Shown: positions 6,811 to 15,974, counted from the stretch's first letter. The stretch: 39,288 nucleotides of DNA from an uncultured Bacilli bacterium (GCA_934098555.1 CAKOOQ010000009.1:1-39288); one strand, 5' to 3'. Numbers and translations: made by a program. Notes: generated from the sequence alone by a model not told the origin.

Positions 6811-7182
6811 ATGGATTGCTTATTTTGTAAGATAGCACGACATGAAGTCGATAGCAAAATTTTATATGAAGATGATAAATACATGGCTTTTTTAGATATC
6901 AATCAGGAAGAAGCCGAAGGACATACCCTTATCATTCCTAAAAAACATGTAAAAGATTATACCATGCTTGATAAAGAAACATTAAATGATATGTTTGAAA
7001 TTGCTCAAAAATTAAATCAACAACTTATGACAAAATTAAATAAAAGTGCTTGTACCCTTTTATTTAACTACGGGGACTCCCAAGTTATCAAACATACACA
7101 TTTACATTTACTTCCTAATTATCTTTACGAAAAAGGAAATAAAGATATTGAAGAAGTTTATCGCATATTAAAAGAAGCTTAA
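6811..7182 (+). CDS. HIT-family nucleotide-binding hydrolase
   Basis: HIT proteins hydrolyse phosphoramidate or dinucleotide substrates such as AMP-lysine or Ap4A. The protein opens with CLFCKIA, typical of the zinc-ligand start, and ends with the triad KHTHLHLLPN, in which the histidines alternate as required. I chose ATG 6811 (MDCLFC), preceded by AGGAAGGTG; upstream in-frame codons lie over the promoter. The length of 123 residues is slightly shorter than usual (about 135-145). Its 3' end overlaps the stop of the M16 gene on the other strand by four bases. Confidence 0.9.
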   Translation: MDCLFCKIARHEVDSKILYEDDKYMAFLDINQEEAEGHTLIIPKKHVKDYTMLDKETLNDMFEIAQKLNQQLMTKLNKSACTLLFNYGDSQVIKHTHLHLLPNYLYEKGNKDIEEVYRILKEA

Positions 7183-8462
7183 CAAGGCTTCTTTTTTGGT
7201 ACGAGTGTAAAAACGCTATAAGGATAATTAAAAATATTTTCTGTTATTTTTTGAACATTACGGACAGTCAAATTTTCTAACATCTCCTTTTCATTAGTAA
7301 TAATTTCGTGATAATTACTTAATTCATAAACAATAAAGTCATTGACATCTTCCACATCTTCATAATTTAAAACGAGACTGGCTACCGCAGATTTTACTTT
7401 TCTTTTGATATTTTCTTCATCGTACTGCATATTTTTTAGTTTTTCTAAAACACGTTCTAGGGCTTCTTTAGGATGATAACTTCGAAAAATAATTTGGCAA
7501 ACAATATAATCTCTTTCTATGTAGGCTTGAGTATTTAGAGTAAGGCCTAAATTATCGTTCAAAAAATTTTCTTGAAATAAAGAGGTTGACCCATAATTAG
7601 CGGCAAATAGAAGTTCAAAAGCATTCACTGTTAACATTTTATTAAAACTTGATATTTCTTTTTTTAAAGGTATTTTAAGAGAAACATAAGTTTTAGGCAC
7701 CTCCACATTACATAAAACGTCTTTATTTTTTAAAACGATATCCCAAGGTTCTTCATAGGTTTCTTTAAGAGGATTGTGATATTTTTTAAAGGTCTTTTTC
7801 TTTTGATTTTCTTTAACAATTTCAAAGACTTTTTCTGGGTCAACATTACCAGTGATAACAAGAAAACTATTTAAAGGATGATAAAATGTTTCGTAAAAAA
7901 CTTTTAAATCATCTAAAGTGATTTTTTCAATATCTTCTTTTCTACCTGTACCGCAGTAATGATTATGATAAGTTTTAAAAAGAGTTTGATTTACACCATA
8001 TAAAGACAAACGATTTACGTTATCACTTTGAATACGTGCTTCTTCTATAATTGGACCACGTTCACTTGCCAAAGCCTTTTGGGAAAATCTTTTAGATTGA
8101 ATACTATCAAGTAAAAGATTGATATCTTCTTCTAAATTATCAGAGCCCACAAACTCGTAAACCGTACGGTCGGGAAATGTTGCTGCATTAGAGTATGCAT
8201 TTAAAGCCTGAAAACGACTTAATAAGGAAACATTTTTTTCATCCTTACACATAATATGTTCTAAGTAATGGGCTGTTCCAAGAGGAACTGAGATATTTTT
8301 TCCCTTATTTTGAAAAGAAATATCTTCAGCCCCACATAAAAATGTTAAAGAGCCTTTAAAAGCATTAGCCTTTTTTTGAACCCACACATAAACTTTAAGA
8401 CCGTTATCACAAATATCTTCATAAATATACTCATTTAACCCCTTTAATTCAATTTTCTTCAT
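7179..8462 (-). CDS. ymfH: M16 peptidase with HxxEH site (YmfH-like)
   Basis: M16 family metallopeptidases degrade peptides inside a clam-shell chamber. This protein holds the inverted zinc motif HYLEH (about residue 64), and a downstream glutamate in GPIIEEARIQ completes the site, so it is likely the catalytic partner. It is 427 residues from ATG 8462, which has GGAGG just upstream; the frame extends to 8480 without a ribosome site. It overlaps the preceding M16 gene by 14 bases. In Bacillus, ymfF and ymfH form the same kind of pair next to the pgsA-cinA region. The substrate is unknown. Confidence 0.85.
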   Translation of the reverse strand: MKKIELKGLNEYIYEDICDNGLKVYVWVQKKANAFKGSLTFLCGAEDISFQNKGKNISVPLGTAHYLEHIMCKDEKNVSLLSRFQALNAYSNAATFPDRTVYEFVGSDNLEEDINLLLDSIQSKRFSQKALASERGPIIEEARIQSDNVNRLSLYGVNQTLFKTYHNHYCGTGRKEDIEKITLDDLKVFYETFYHPLNSFLVITGNVDPEKVFEIVKENQKKKTFKKYHNPLKETYEEPWDIVLKNKDVLCNVEVPKTYVSLKIPLKKEISSFNKMLTVNAFELLFAANYGSTSLFQENFLNDNLGLTLNTQAYIERDYIVCQIIFRSYHPKEALERVLEKLKNMQYDEENIKRKVKSAVASLVLNYEDVEDVNDFIVYELSNYHEIITNEKEMLENLTVRNVQKITENIFNYPYSVFTLVPKKKPC

Positions 8463-9714
8463 CTTCTTCCTCCAAAACATAAGACATTAATTCTTTTATT
8501 TTTAATCCATAATTTTTTAGATTTTCTTTCGTTACTTTAGGAATTTGTTTGATGTAGTCATCATACATGGGGCGATTATCTATTTCATGAAAATAATAAT
8601 TATCCATTAAACCATATAAACTATCTTCCCGAAGACGTAAATCCTGCAAAAATTTACGTTTTTGAATTTCGATTAATTCTTCTTTTATGTCCCCGTCTTG
8701 CATTTCTTTTAAACATTTAGAAATACAATCCTTAGCTTTAGCGACGTTTTCTTTTTTAAGACCAACATAAATGGTTAATAGAAAATCCCTCATTTGTACA
8801 TTTAAACCACAAAAATAGCATAATGAATTATCCACACGTAAAGACTTTGTTAATTTATCATCCATGCCAGAAGAAGACCCAAATAAACGCATAAAAATAG
8901 GTGTCACATAATTTATTTCAAAGGGCGTTAAGGCCCCGATTTTGTAATACATAAGAAGTTGCGTTTGATGATACGTTCCGGTTGTATGAGTGTCTTTAGG
9001 ATAAGTTTTTTCATGTGTTGTCATCTCATAAGAAGTATTTTCTTTGGACGGTAAAGTAAGATATTTTTCTAAATAGGAAACCACTTCATCCATATCTAAG
9101 TTACCAATAATATTTATGTCACAAGGACTTTGCAAAAGTTCTTCATAATAAGAAACCATGGTTTTGCAATCTAATTTTTCTAACTCCTTTTTATCACCTA
9201 ATAAACTTTCACTCAAAAGGCCATTTTGATACAAAATATCTTTACTTTTTTTCATTGCATAAGATGTTGGTTTTTCTTTATAGCTATCCATCGCCATCAA
9301 AAGTTTTTGTTTATGAATGGCAAAACTTTTTTCATTCCACTTTCCCTTCGTAATATCAGGATTTTTTAAAACGCGCGCACAAAAACGGATAATATTTTCA
9401 ACATAATCTTTTTCTTTTACGTAGAAAGGATCTAAAAATTCAATATTAAACGATACAAATAAGTTATAACCCGTTCTTGATAATTGTCTGCCACAATCAA
9501 CATTATATAAGTTTTCTCTTTCAATCATCATATCTCTTTTCGTAGGATAGTCTTTAGAAGTATACCCCAGCAATCGACTTAATAGATTTAAAGCCGTCAC
9601 GTTACTTTTTCTAATATCACTTTTAAAATTAATTTCTATATCAGCTGTCCGAAATTTATCGGTTTTGATTGTATAAATATGGCAATTGCCTACAACATAA
9701 TTTTTATATTTCAT
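8449..9714 (-). CDS. ymfF: M16 peptidase homologue without HxxEH (YmfF-like)
   Basis: The 421-residue protein has the M16 two-domain layout but no HxxEH in the place where it would be expected; the equivalent region reads LLSRLLGYTSKDYPTKRDMM. By family precedent it is the non-catalytic half of a heterodimer with the following gene. A conserved stretch near residues 290-330 (SLCYFCGLNVQ) fits the second domain. Start ATG 9714 overlaps the end of the HD gene by four bases, so three genes are translated in series. Confidence 0.8.
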   Translation of the reverse strand: MKYKNYVVGNCHIYTIKTDKFRTADIEINFKSDIRKSNVTALNLLSRLLGYTSKDYPTKRDMMIERENLYNVDCGRQLSRTGYNLFVSFNIEFLDPFYVKEKDYVENIIRFCARVLKNPDITKGKWNEKSFAIHKQKLLMAMDSYKEKPTSYAMKKSKDILYQNGLLSESLLGDKKELEKLDCKTMVSYYEELLQSPCDINIIGNLDMDEVVSYLEKYLTLPSKENTSYEMTTHEKTYPKDTHTTGTYHQTQLLMYYKIGALTPFEINYVTPIFMRLFGSSSGMDDKLTKSLRVDNSLCYFCGLNVQMRDFLLTIYVGLKKENVAKAKDCISKCLKEMQDGDIKEELIEIQKRKFLQDLRLREDSLYGLMDNYYFHEIDNRPMYDDYIKQIPKVTKENLKNYGLKIKELMSYVLEEEDEEN

Positions 9715-10835
9715 TTTCCACCTACTTTTTCATAACATTTACAAAAATAGTCATCGGTCATTCCAGCTAAAAAGTCAATGACTTTACGTTCAGCGCTTGT
9801 TTTATTTAAATAAGCCTCTACTTTATAATCTAAAAAGGCTGTAAAAATTAAAGAAGATTTATTACCCCTTTTTATGTCTCTTAAAAATGTAGCAAATAAA
9901 GTTTCATACATGTACGTAATTTTTTCTTTTTCATCTTTAGAAAGAGAAAGATTATAAATATATTCATAATTAAATTTTTTAAGATCCACAATCGCTGAAA
10001 AAACATCATCGCTTAACTTAAGGTAAGGTTTATCAAGACTATTTTTAATTAAGTCCATAACAATAGTATTGACAATTTCTTTGTTTTTAACCCCCAAAAC
10101 ATTTTTAATATTTAAGGGAATGTCTTCTTCTTTAATAAGGCCAAGCATCCGAGCATCTTCGATATCTTTACCAAGATAAGCAATAATATCACTTACTCTT
10201 ACCACACAGCCTTCCAAGGTCATTGGTACTAAGGTTTTATTGAAATCTTTAACCGTATAGGTTTTCTGATACTCTTCTAAAAACTGTTCTTTCGTTTTCT
10301 TTGAAGGCCGATACTCTTTTAACTCTAACTCGCCATTATGGCACATAATGGCATCTAAAACTTGTAACGTGATATTACGCCCTTCGCCCTTATTTTCTAA
10401 ATCCATCAAAATACGCACACTTTCCACATTATGGTTAAAGTAGCCTTCATTGTGAGCCAAACTTATTTGATTTAAAACGGATTCCCCAAAGTGACCAAAT
10501 GGGACATGGCCCAAATCATGGCCAAGACTGGCTGATTCAATTAAATCTTCATTTAGTAAAAGTGCTCTACCAATGGTGCGGGCAATTTTAGATACATACT
10601 GTACATGAAGCATTCTTTTCGTAATATGATCATTTTGTCTTCCTGGGAAAACTTGTGTTTTATCACTATAACGAATAAAAGCATACGAATAGATAATACG
10701 ATCAATGTCTCTAAAAAAAGGACTTCTTATATCACTTTTTTCAGGTTTTAGACGTATTGCCTCTTCATCACGTGTCGCATACTTTTGTAAATATTTATTA
10801 TGATAAGACATATTTAAAAAAACTTCTTCTTGCAT
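9711..10835 (-). CDS. HD-domain dNTP triphosphohydrolase (dGTPase-like)
   Basis: The protein has the HD metal-dependent phosphohydrolase signature: R-x-LH near 85 (RMLHVQYVSKIARTIGRAL), then the HD pair in SLGHDLGHVPFGHFGE (about residues 105-120), and a later D (RVSDIIAYLGKD). The order matches deoxyguanosine triphosphate triphosphohydrolases, which turn dNTPs into nucleoside and tripolyphosphate. At 374 residues it is shorter than E. coli Dgt and closer to the Gram-positive type. ATG 10835 follows AAAGGA. It leads the two M16 genes. Confidence 0.85.
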   Translation of the reverse strand: MQEEVFLNMSYHNKYLQKYATRDEEAIRLKPEKSDIRSPFFRDIDRIIYSYAFIRYSDKTQVFPGRQNDHITKRMLHVQYVSKIARTIGRALLLNEDLIESASLGHDLGHVPFGHFGESVLNQISLAHNEGYFNHNVESVRILMDLENKGEGRNITLQVLDAIMCHNGELELKEYRPSKKTKEQFLEEYQKTYTVKDFNKTLVPMTLEGCVVRVSDIIAYLGKDIEDARMLGLIKEEDIPLNIKNVLGVKNKEIVNTIVMDLIKNSLDKPYLKLSDDVFSAIVDLKKFNYEYIYNLSLSKDEKEKITYMYETLFATFLRDIKRGNKSSLIFTAFLDYKVEAYLNKTSAERKVIDFLAGMTDDYFCKCYEKVGGK

Positions 10836-10879
10836 TTTTTCACTTTCCTTTCTTAAATTTTTTTATTTTTGCACAAGAA

Positions 10880-10901
10880 AAAGCTGTCTTAAGACAACTT
10901 T
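10880..10901 (-). terminator. Terminator after the rhomboid gene
   Basis: AAAGTTGTC and GACAGCTTT, read on the minus strand, form a nine-base-pair stem with two G-T pairs and a TTAA loop, followed by TTTTCTTG. G-T pairs exist only in the minus transcript, which supports that direction. It separates the rhomboid gene from the HD/M16 operon. Confidence 0.7.
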
Positions 10902-12040
10902 TAACGAAAATAAAGAAGATAAAGTAAAAATAATAAATAAATGATTAAACAAATCAAACCATTTAGTTTATTTTTTGAATTTTCTTTTTGTTGTATACCT
11001 GTTGCCATAGCAATTAAAACACCACCAATAAGACCGCCAATATGAGCCGCATTATCGACACCTGTTACCATAAAGCCAAATAAGATATTAATTAAAATAA
11101 GGGGGATGATTTGATTAGTAAAAACAGAACCTAGGTAAACACGATATTGCATGCCAAAGTAAACCAAAGCACCCATAAGACCAAAGATAGCACCCGATGC
11201 TCCTATACTAATGACATTTGGTGTAATAACTGTGCTCATTAAACTGGCGCTTATTAAACTAACAAAATAAATAATTAAATATTTCTTTTTACCAGCAAAA
11301 TTTTCTACTTGCGTACCAATAGCATATAAAGCATACATATTAAAAATAAGATGTAAAAGGCCACCATGTAAAAAACCACAAGTAATAAGGCGCCAAAAAT
11401 CTCCACGAACAACATAATAAGAGTTTAAGGCTCCATATTTTAATAAAGCACTACCCGATAAGACACCACCGGATAAGATATACGTAATAAAAAAGATAAT
11501 AACATTTAAAGCAATTAAAACATTCGTAACAACAATCTTTTTCGGTTTAAAAATGCGTTCATAAACTTTATTTTCCTTTTCTGTTTTAGCATTAATATCG
11601 TTGGCTACATTAAGCATCAAATCAAAACCATCTTCATCTTCTAAAAATTTATCGTTAATTTTAGGAAATTTTTCAAGTAACACTTTATTCGTGATTTTAT
11701 CGTCATCTAAAAGAGCTACGGACTCGATTTTTTTATCTTCAATAAAATTAACATCATCGTTCACATCGAGTAAAATATTTAAAGCGTTCATAGACCAAGA
11801 AAGAGTTTTTCTTTTTACTTGATGCATAACGTTATTAAGTTTCATTAAATCAAATTCATATTGTTCTTCATTATGAATATAATTGGCATTGATTCGAATA
11901 ATCTTATAAGGTCCATTTTGATTTTGAAGCCAGATTTCATCTTTAACACCATTGACAATCATAGGCGTATAATCTTCTTCCGTGACAAAATAATGAACTA
12001 AACGCATTATAATTTCATCTTTTGTTTCTATTGTAAACAT
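10901..12040 (-). CDS. Rhomboid intramembrane serine protease (GluP/YqgP-like)
   Basis: Rhomboids cleave membrane proteins inside the bilayer. The C-terminal half (from about residue 170) has six or more membrane segments with the catalytic serine in SIGASGAIFG and histidine in NAAHIGG, plus the HGGLLHLIFNMYALY segment typical of the family. The first 165 residues are a soluble domain of the type seen in Bacillus GluP, but the C-terminal TPR repeats of GluP are missing. Start ATG 12040 follows AGGAGG; the longer frame to 12076 has no ribosome site. It diverges from the small membrane protein gene. Confidence 0.88.
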   Translation of the reverse strand: MFTIETKDEIIMRLVHYFVTEEDYTPMIVNGVKDEIWLQNQNGPYKIIRINANYIHNEEQYEFDLMKLNNVMHQVKRKTLSWSMNALNILLDVNDDVNFIEDKKIESVALLDDDKITNKVLLEKFPKINDKFLEDEDGFDLMLNVANDINAKTEKENKVYERIFKPKKIVVTNVLIALNVIIFFITYILSGGVLSGSALLKYGALNSYYVVRGDFWRLITCGFLHGGLLHLIFNMYALYAIGTQVENFAGKKKYLIIYFVSLISASLMSTVITPNVISIGASGAIFGLMGALVYFGMQYRVYLGSVFTNQIIPLILINILFGFMVTGVDNAAHIGGLIGGVLIAMATGIQQKENSKNKLNGLICLIIYLLFLLYLLYFR

Positions 12041-12100
12041 AATAGCCTCCTCGTATATTATTTTACTAAAATTCATATCATTAGTAAAGGGATGATAAAA

Positions 12101-12424
12101 ATGCTTTATTATTTACTTTTTTTCATAACAACCTGTACTTTACTTCTTTATTCCATCATACGGGCTCTTTTAAAAGAAAACCATCCAGATTTTTACTTTT
12201 TACTTTTCTGTAATTTTATTTTTTTAATTTCCACGACCGCTTTTTTCTTTACTTTCAAAGAACTTTTTTTAAGTTTCTTTTCCGCTTTTTTTCTTCTTGG
12301 ATATGCAATTTTACTGCTTATCCAACTAAAAAAGATAAATCAAAAATTAATCCTTATTGACTACCCTTATTTAATTTTTACCATCGGCGTGTTTCTCTAT
12401 ATTCTCGTTAGCATCTTTTTCTAA
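12101..12424 (+). CDS. Small membrane protein of unknown function
   Basis: About 107 residues with four predicted membrane helices and few charged residues; very rich in phenylalanine, leucine and isoleucine. I recognise no family. AAAGGG at 12086-12091 fits a start at ATG 12101; the ATG at 12092 touches that site and is less likely. It is divergent from the rhomboid gene and converges with rluD, overlapping its 3' end by 54 bases, so the last residues are constrained on both strands. The overlap and the good ribosome site argue for a real gene, but I cannot exclude a chance frame. Confidence 0.55.
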   Translation: MLYYLLFFITTCTLLLYSIIRALLKENHPDFYFLLFCNFIFLISTTAFFFTFKELFLSFFSAFFLLGYAILLLIQLKKINQKLILIDYPYLIFTIGVFLYILVSIFF

Positions 12425-13297
12425 TTCTTCTAAGAAATTTTGAAAAGTTTCTGGCAAAGGAGCTTCAAAATGAAGAGTCTCTTTTGTAATAGGCTCTATA
12501 AAAGTGACTTCTTTGGAATGTAAAAATTGCCCAAAGCCTTTTATAACTTCTTTACCATAAACAGGATCATTAAATAAAGGATAACCAATATAAGAAAGAT
12601 GAACCCTTATCTGATGCGTACGTCCTGTTTCCAAAACACATTCAATTAAAGTATATTTAGAAAAACGTTTTAAAACTTTGACACGTGTTACAGCATGCTT
12701 ACTATTTTTGTCTGTAACACACATTTTTTTACGATTTTTTTCATCTCTACCAATCGGAGCATCAATAACAATATTATTGTTTTGTAAAACACCTTTCACT
12801 AAAGCAATGTATTTTCTTTCCACTCTTTTATTTTTAAAATCATCTGCTAAAATCTGATGGGCTTCATTATTTTTAGCTACTAACATTAAACCTGAAGTAT
12901 CTTTATCTATTCGGTGCACAATACCAGGACGGTCCATTTCACCATCACTCAAATGCGTATGATATAAAAGACCGTTTACCAATGTATGGCTTTTATTACC
13001 ACTACCAGGATGAACAACAAGACCAGATGGCTTATTAATAACGATGACGTTATCACTTTCATAAACGATATCTAAAGACATTTTTTCAGGCGTTAAAGAA
13101 ATATCTTCTACATAGTCTTTTACAATTGTTATCTTATCGCCTTCTTTTACTTTATAAGAAGATTTGACAGTTTTACCATTCACTAAAACACATTCGGTAT
13201 CAAGCATTTTAGCTACTAAACTACGTGATTTATCCAGAACATCACTTAAATATTTATCTATTCTTTCATTATTTTTTTGACTTATCAATTCTTGCAT
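12371..13297 (-). CDS. rluD: Pseudouridine synthase RluD family
   Basis: The enzyme changes uridines to pseudouridine in 23S rRNA. An S4 RNA-binding domain spans about residues 1-70, then the RluA-type catalytic domain holds HRIDKDTSGLMLVAKN with the catalytic aspartate, and RTHQIRVHL near residue 226. Length 308 is normal. It begins 29 bases inside lspA, the same lspA-rluD (ylyB) pairing as in Bacillus. The RluD subtype is by neighbourhood and overall form; exact target sites cannot be read from sequence. Confidence 0.9.
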   Translation of the reverse strand: MQELISQKNNERIDKYLSDVLDKSRSLVAKMLDTECVLVNGKTVKSSYKVKEGDKITIVKDYVEDISLTPEKMSLDIVYESDNVIVINKPSGLVVHPGSGNKSHTLVNGLLYHTHLSDGEMDRPGIVHRIDKDTSGLMLVAKNNEAHQILADDFKNKRVERKYIALVKGVLQNNNIVIDAPIGRDEKNRKKMCVTDKNSKHAVTRVKVLKRFSKYTLIECVLETGRTHQIRVHLSYIGYPLFNDPVYGKEVIKGFGQFLHSKEVTFIEPITKETLHFEAPLPETFQNFLEELEKDANENIEKHADGKN

Positions 13298-13742
13298 TTT
13301 TGTCCTCTCTTTCTAAGACTATCATAAGCAAAATAGCTCCCGTAACAATAAAAACATCCGCCAGATTAAAAATAGGATAAGAATAACCAAAAAGATTAAA
13401 AGATAAAAAATCACATACTTTGTGGTAAACAAGACGATCAATTAAGTTACCAAGAGTACCTGATATTAAAAGAACATAACTTATATTCTTTAAAGGTGTT
13501 TCCTTTATTTTGGCATACATTTTAAATAAAAAGATAAGAATAACCAAATTCAAAACAATTAAAATAGAAATGTTATCATTTAAAATGCTCCAAGCTCCTC
13601 CAGTATTATAAGCAAGTTCCAGCTTAAAAAAATGAGGAATCACAATTAATGAAGAGCTATTTAACAAACACTTCATAAAAGCTTTACTTATTTGGTCTAA
13701 AATAACACCTAAAAATATTCCTAAAATACATTTTTTCTTCAT
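13269..13742 (-). CDS. lspA: Lipoprotein signal peptidase LspA
   Basis: LspA cuts signal peptides from diacylated prolipoproteins in the membrane. Four membrane segments and the aspartic protease blocks are visible: LDQISK, NTGGAWSIL, SGTLGNLIDRL, then CDFLSF and FNLADVFI with the second catalytic aspartate. Length 157 is normal. ATG 13742 has GGAG about 8 bases upstream, and a good promoter lies at 13763-13791. It is co-transcribed with rluD. Confidence 0.94.
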   Translation of the reverse strand: MKKKCILGIFLGVILDQISKAFMKCLLNSSSLIVIPHFFKLELAYNTGGAWSILNDNISILIVLNLVILIFLFKMYAKIKETPLKNISYVLLISGTLGNLIDRLVYHKVCDFLSFNLFGYSYPIFNLADVFIVTGAILLMIVLEREDKNARIDKSKK

Positions 13743-13762
13743 CTTTTTTCTCCATAAACGAT

Positions 13763-13791
13763 ATTATAGCATGAGGCTCTTTTGCAAACAA
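13763..13791 (-). promoter_or_regulatory. Promoter of lspA-rluD
   Basis: TTGTTT (13786-13791) and TATAAT (13763-13768) are 17 bases apart on the minus strand with TGC before the -10 box, a strong extended sigma-A promoter. The transcript would start about 15 bases before the lspA ATG. Confidence 0.65.
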
Positions 13792-13982
13792 GCTAGAAAA
13801 AAATAATTTTTATGTTGAAAAAAGAAATAATCATTGAAAAAAATGTAAACTTTACACGAAATTCCGACTTTTTTGAACTTTTTGACCCCCAAAAAAAGAA
13901 AATTAAAGATTTTTCTTGAATACATAAGTAGAAGGATAATTTTAGTGCAGGTAAAATGAAACTTCTTAGAAAGTGAGGGTCT

Positions 13983-14111
13983 ATGATATCCGAGAAAAAA
14001 TTTTATGCTTGCCGTTATGACCGAGCATTTAAGGAGGTGTTCTTAAAAGAAGAAAACGACGAAAAGTGCCGAAAGAAAAAAAAGACTTTTAAAAAGCCTT
14101 CTTTTTTATGA
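13983..14111 (+). pseudogene. Remnant of an Rpn/PD-(D/E)XK nuclease-transposase gene
   Basis: A 42-codon frame lies in the 376-base stretch between lspA and the next gene. Its first 27 residues (FYACRYDRAFKEVF, LKEEND) match the conserved opening of Rpn family recombination-promoting nucleases, which normally continue for 250-300 residues. After that the frame becomes a lysine-rich tail and stops inside the terminator of the opposite gene. AGGG precedes the ATG at 13983. I read this as the surviving 5' end of a deleted mobile nuclease gene. The rest of 13792-13982 shows no gene that I can support. Confidence 0.5.
14074..14100 (-). terminator. Terminator of the 208-residue unknown gene
   Basis: AAGGCTTTT and AAAAGTCTT, read on the minus strand, form a stem with one G-T pair and a minimal loop, followed by seven Ts. 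The plus strand would have an A-C mismatch, which supports the minus direction. Confidence 0.6.
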
Positions 14112-14118
14112 AAATATT

Positions 14119-14745
14119 TCAAGATGATAATTGTAAAATTTCATAACACTCTTTGATGGTATTTAAAGATGAAACATCATCTAATAAAGCTTTAGAAGAT
14201 TCGCTATTTAAGAAAGTATTTAACCTTTTTTGTAAGTACTCTACACTGCTTTTAATCGTGTATTGATAACTTTCTAACTCATGAATAAAATCTTTAATAA
14301 TTTTGTCTTTGTCAGGAACATAAACATATTTTTCATCTTTTTCTTTATAAAACAACGTATTGTTTTCATAGACTAAACCTAAAGTAATTTTCTCACTTTT
14401 CTCTATGGAAACATTTTTACCAACCATAACTTTCTCTTCCTCATCATATTTTAAATCAACAAGAGCTTCATAAGGAATCGTTATCTTTAAAGCGCAAAGT
14501 TCTTCACTAGGAAACAAATTCATACACACATCTTGAAAAGACGGGATACCGGCAAATAAGTAAAGCGTTCGTTTCGGCTCTTTTTGTAACATGCTCTCAA
14601 TATTTTTATGACTTGATATATAATAAAGACCTTCGTTATAAGCTTTTTTCATAATTTCTCGCGACAGAAGAAGGGGATCATCATACGCTCGGTCACCATA
14701 CATAAATTTCAAAAAATAACTTGTCAAGATTATCTTTATATTCAT
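14119..14745 (-). CDS. Protein of unknown function (208 residues)
   Basis: I do not recognise this protein. It is soluble, with no signal peptide or clear membrane helix, although residues 3-15 are hydrophobic. The first half contains YISSHKNIESMLQ and RTLYLFAGIPSFQDVCMN, suggesting an alpha/beta domain; the last 60 residues are probably helical. It is alone between a terminator and ylmC, with a loose T-rich upstream region. Codon use is like its neighbours, so recent import is not suggested. Confidence 0.7.
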   Translation of the reverse strand: MNIKIILTSYFLKFMYGDRAYDDPLLLSREIMKKAYNEGLYYISSHKNIESMLQKEPKRTLYLFAGIPSFQDVCMNLFPSEELCALKITIPYEALVDLKYDEEEKVMVGKNVSIEKSEKITLGLVYENNTLFYKEKDEKYVYVPDKDKIIKDFIHELESYQYTIKSSVEYLQKRLNTFLNSESSKALLDDVSSLNTIKECYEILQLSS

Positions 14746-14788
14746 AAGTTACACTCTTTCTACTTTTCAAGTATACAATAACTTTACA

Positions 14789-15010
14789 CTAGAATTCAAC
14801 TAAAATTACATCTTCCCCTATTTTTTTGATTTGCTTGAAGGTTACAAGAACTTCATCATTCTTCCGCCAAAATTGCCAAAAACTATAATTTAAAACAACA
14901 AAATGAATAACTTCACCTGAAAAAGAAATTTCAGCATCCATAATTTTACCCATTTTTTTACCATCATCTAAATTAACAACATCTTTTTTTTGTAAATCAG
15001 AAAGATTCAT
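14789..15010 (-). CDS. YlmC/YmxH-type PRC-barrel protein
   Basis: A 73-residue PRC-barrel protein of the YlmC/YmxH family. The family opening MNLSDLQKKDVVNLDDGKKM is present, followed by alternating strands and a VLV end. In spore formers these proteins are expressed in the sporulation programme. I chose ATG 15010 because GAGGAG lies nine bases upstream; the earlier ATG at 15019 sits directly behind it. It is alone between two other genes, about 40 bases upstream of the unknown gene. Confidence 0.8.
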   Translation of the reverse strand: MNLSDLQKKDVVNLDDGKKMGKIMDAEISFSGEVIHFVVLNYSFWQFWRKNDEVLVTFKQIKKIGEDVILVEF

Positions 15011-15052
15011 AAGAAACATCTCCTCAATAAAAAATATGAAAAAAATGAGTTA

Positions 15053-15952
15053 TTATAACCCATTTAAATAATCAATAACATGTGTGGCACAGACGGTGCC
15101 ATCACTTGTTGCTGTAGTAAGCTGGCGAACATCTTTCTTACGAATATCGCCGGCTAAAAATAAACCAGGTAAAGAAGTTTCTAAATCATGATTGGTTAAA
15201 GTAAATCCACTCTCATCTAATTTAACAAGTTCATTTAAAAGGTGTGAATTGGGCACGCTACCAATAGCCACAAAAACGCCATCTACTTTTAAAAGACTTT
15301 CCCTATCCTTTTGTTTTAAGACAAGTTCATGAACGACATTTTCGCCCTTTATTTCACTTACCGTAGTGTTATAAATAAAAGATACATTAGATTTATTCTT
15401 TAAATTGGCTACTTTTATAGGTTCAGCTCTTAAAATGTCACGCCGATGAATAACGTAAACATGCTTACAAATATCAGATAAATAAAAAGCATCATCTATG
15501 GCCGTATTACCGCCACCAACAATAGCAACGACTTTGTCTTTATAAAAAGCCCCATCACATGTAGCACAGTAAGAAAGACCTTTTCCTAAATACACATCTT
15601 CGTTAATTGAAAGTTTTCTAGGACTTGTGCCAGCCGCAAAAATAACGGTTTTCCCGACATACTCTTTTTCCTCAGTTTTCACAAAAAAAACACCTTTATT
15701 TTTGGTAATTCGAATCACTTCTTCGTAACGCATATCGGCACCCAAACTTTTGGCTTGCTCATAAAAACTTTGACCTAAAGACATCCCTTTGACTTTCATA
15801 AAACCAGGATAATTTTCCACGATATTAGCTTTCGTTATCTGCCCGCCAAAAACCTCTTTTTCTAAAACTAACACATTTTTACACGCTCTTTTTAGATAAA
15901 TAGCTGCGGTAAGACCTGCCGGTCCACCTCCAATAATAATTGTATCAAACAT
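15053..15952 (-). CDS. trxB: Thioredoxin reductase TrxB
   Basis: TrxB uses NADPH and FAD to reduce thioredoxin. Motifs in order: FAD-binding GGGPAG (residues 8-13), the redox pair CATC near 131 within SYCATCDGAFYKDK, the NADPH site GGGNTAID, and the final FAD motif GLFLAGDIRKKDVRQ. From ATG 15952 the protein has 299 residues, slightly shorter than the usual 310. The open frame continues to 16141, but those residues have no ribosome site, no family match and contain a promoter, so I exclude them. Confidence 0.93.
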   Translation of the reverse strand: MFDTIIIGGGPAGLTAAIYLKRACKNVLVLEKEVFGGQITKANIVENYPGFMKVKGMSLGQSFYEQAKSLGADMRYEEVIRITKNKGVFFVKTEEKEYVGKTVIFAAGTSPRKLSINEDVYLGKGLSYCATCDGAFYKDKVVAIVGGGNTAIDDAFYLSDICKHVYVIHRRDILRAEPIKVANLKNKSNVSFIYNTTVSEIKGENVVHELVLKQKDRESLLKVDGVFVAIGSVPNSHLLNELVKLDESGFTLTNHDLETSLPGLFLAGDIRKKDVRQLTTATSDGTVCATHVIDYLNGL

Positions 15953-15974
15953 TTTAAAACCTACCTTCAAAAAA

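Noticed and set aside
13792..13982. Candidate structural RNA in the non-coding stretch before the Rpn remnant
   Set aside because: The A-rich sequence shows no clear long stem or known consensus; only the short coding remnant and one terminator were supportable.
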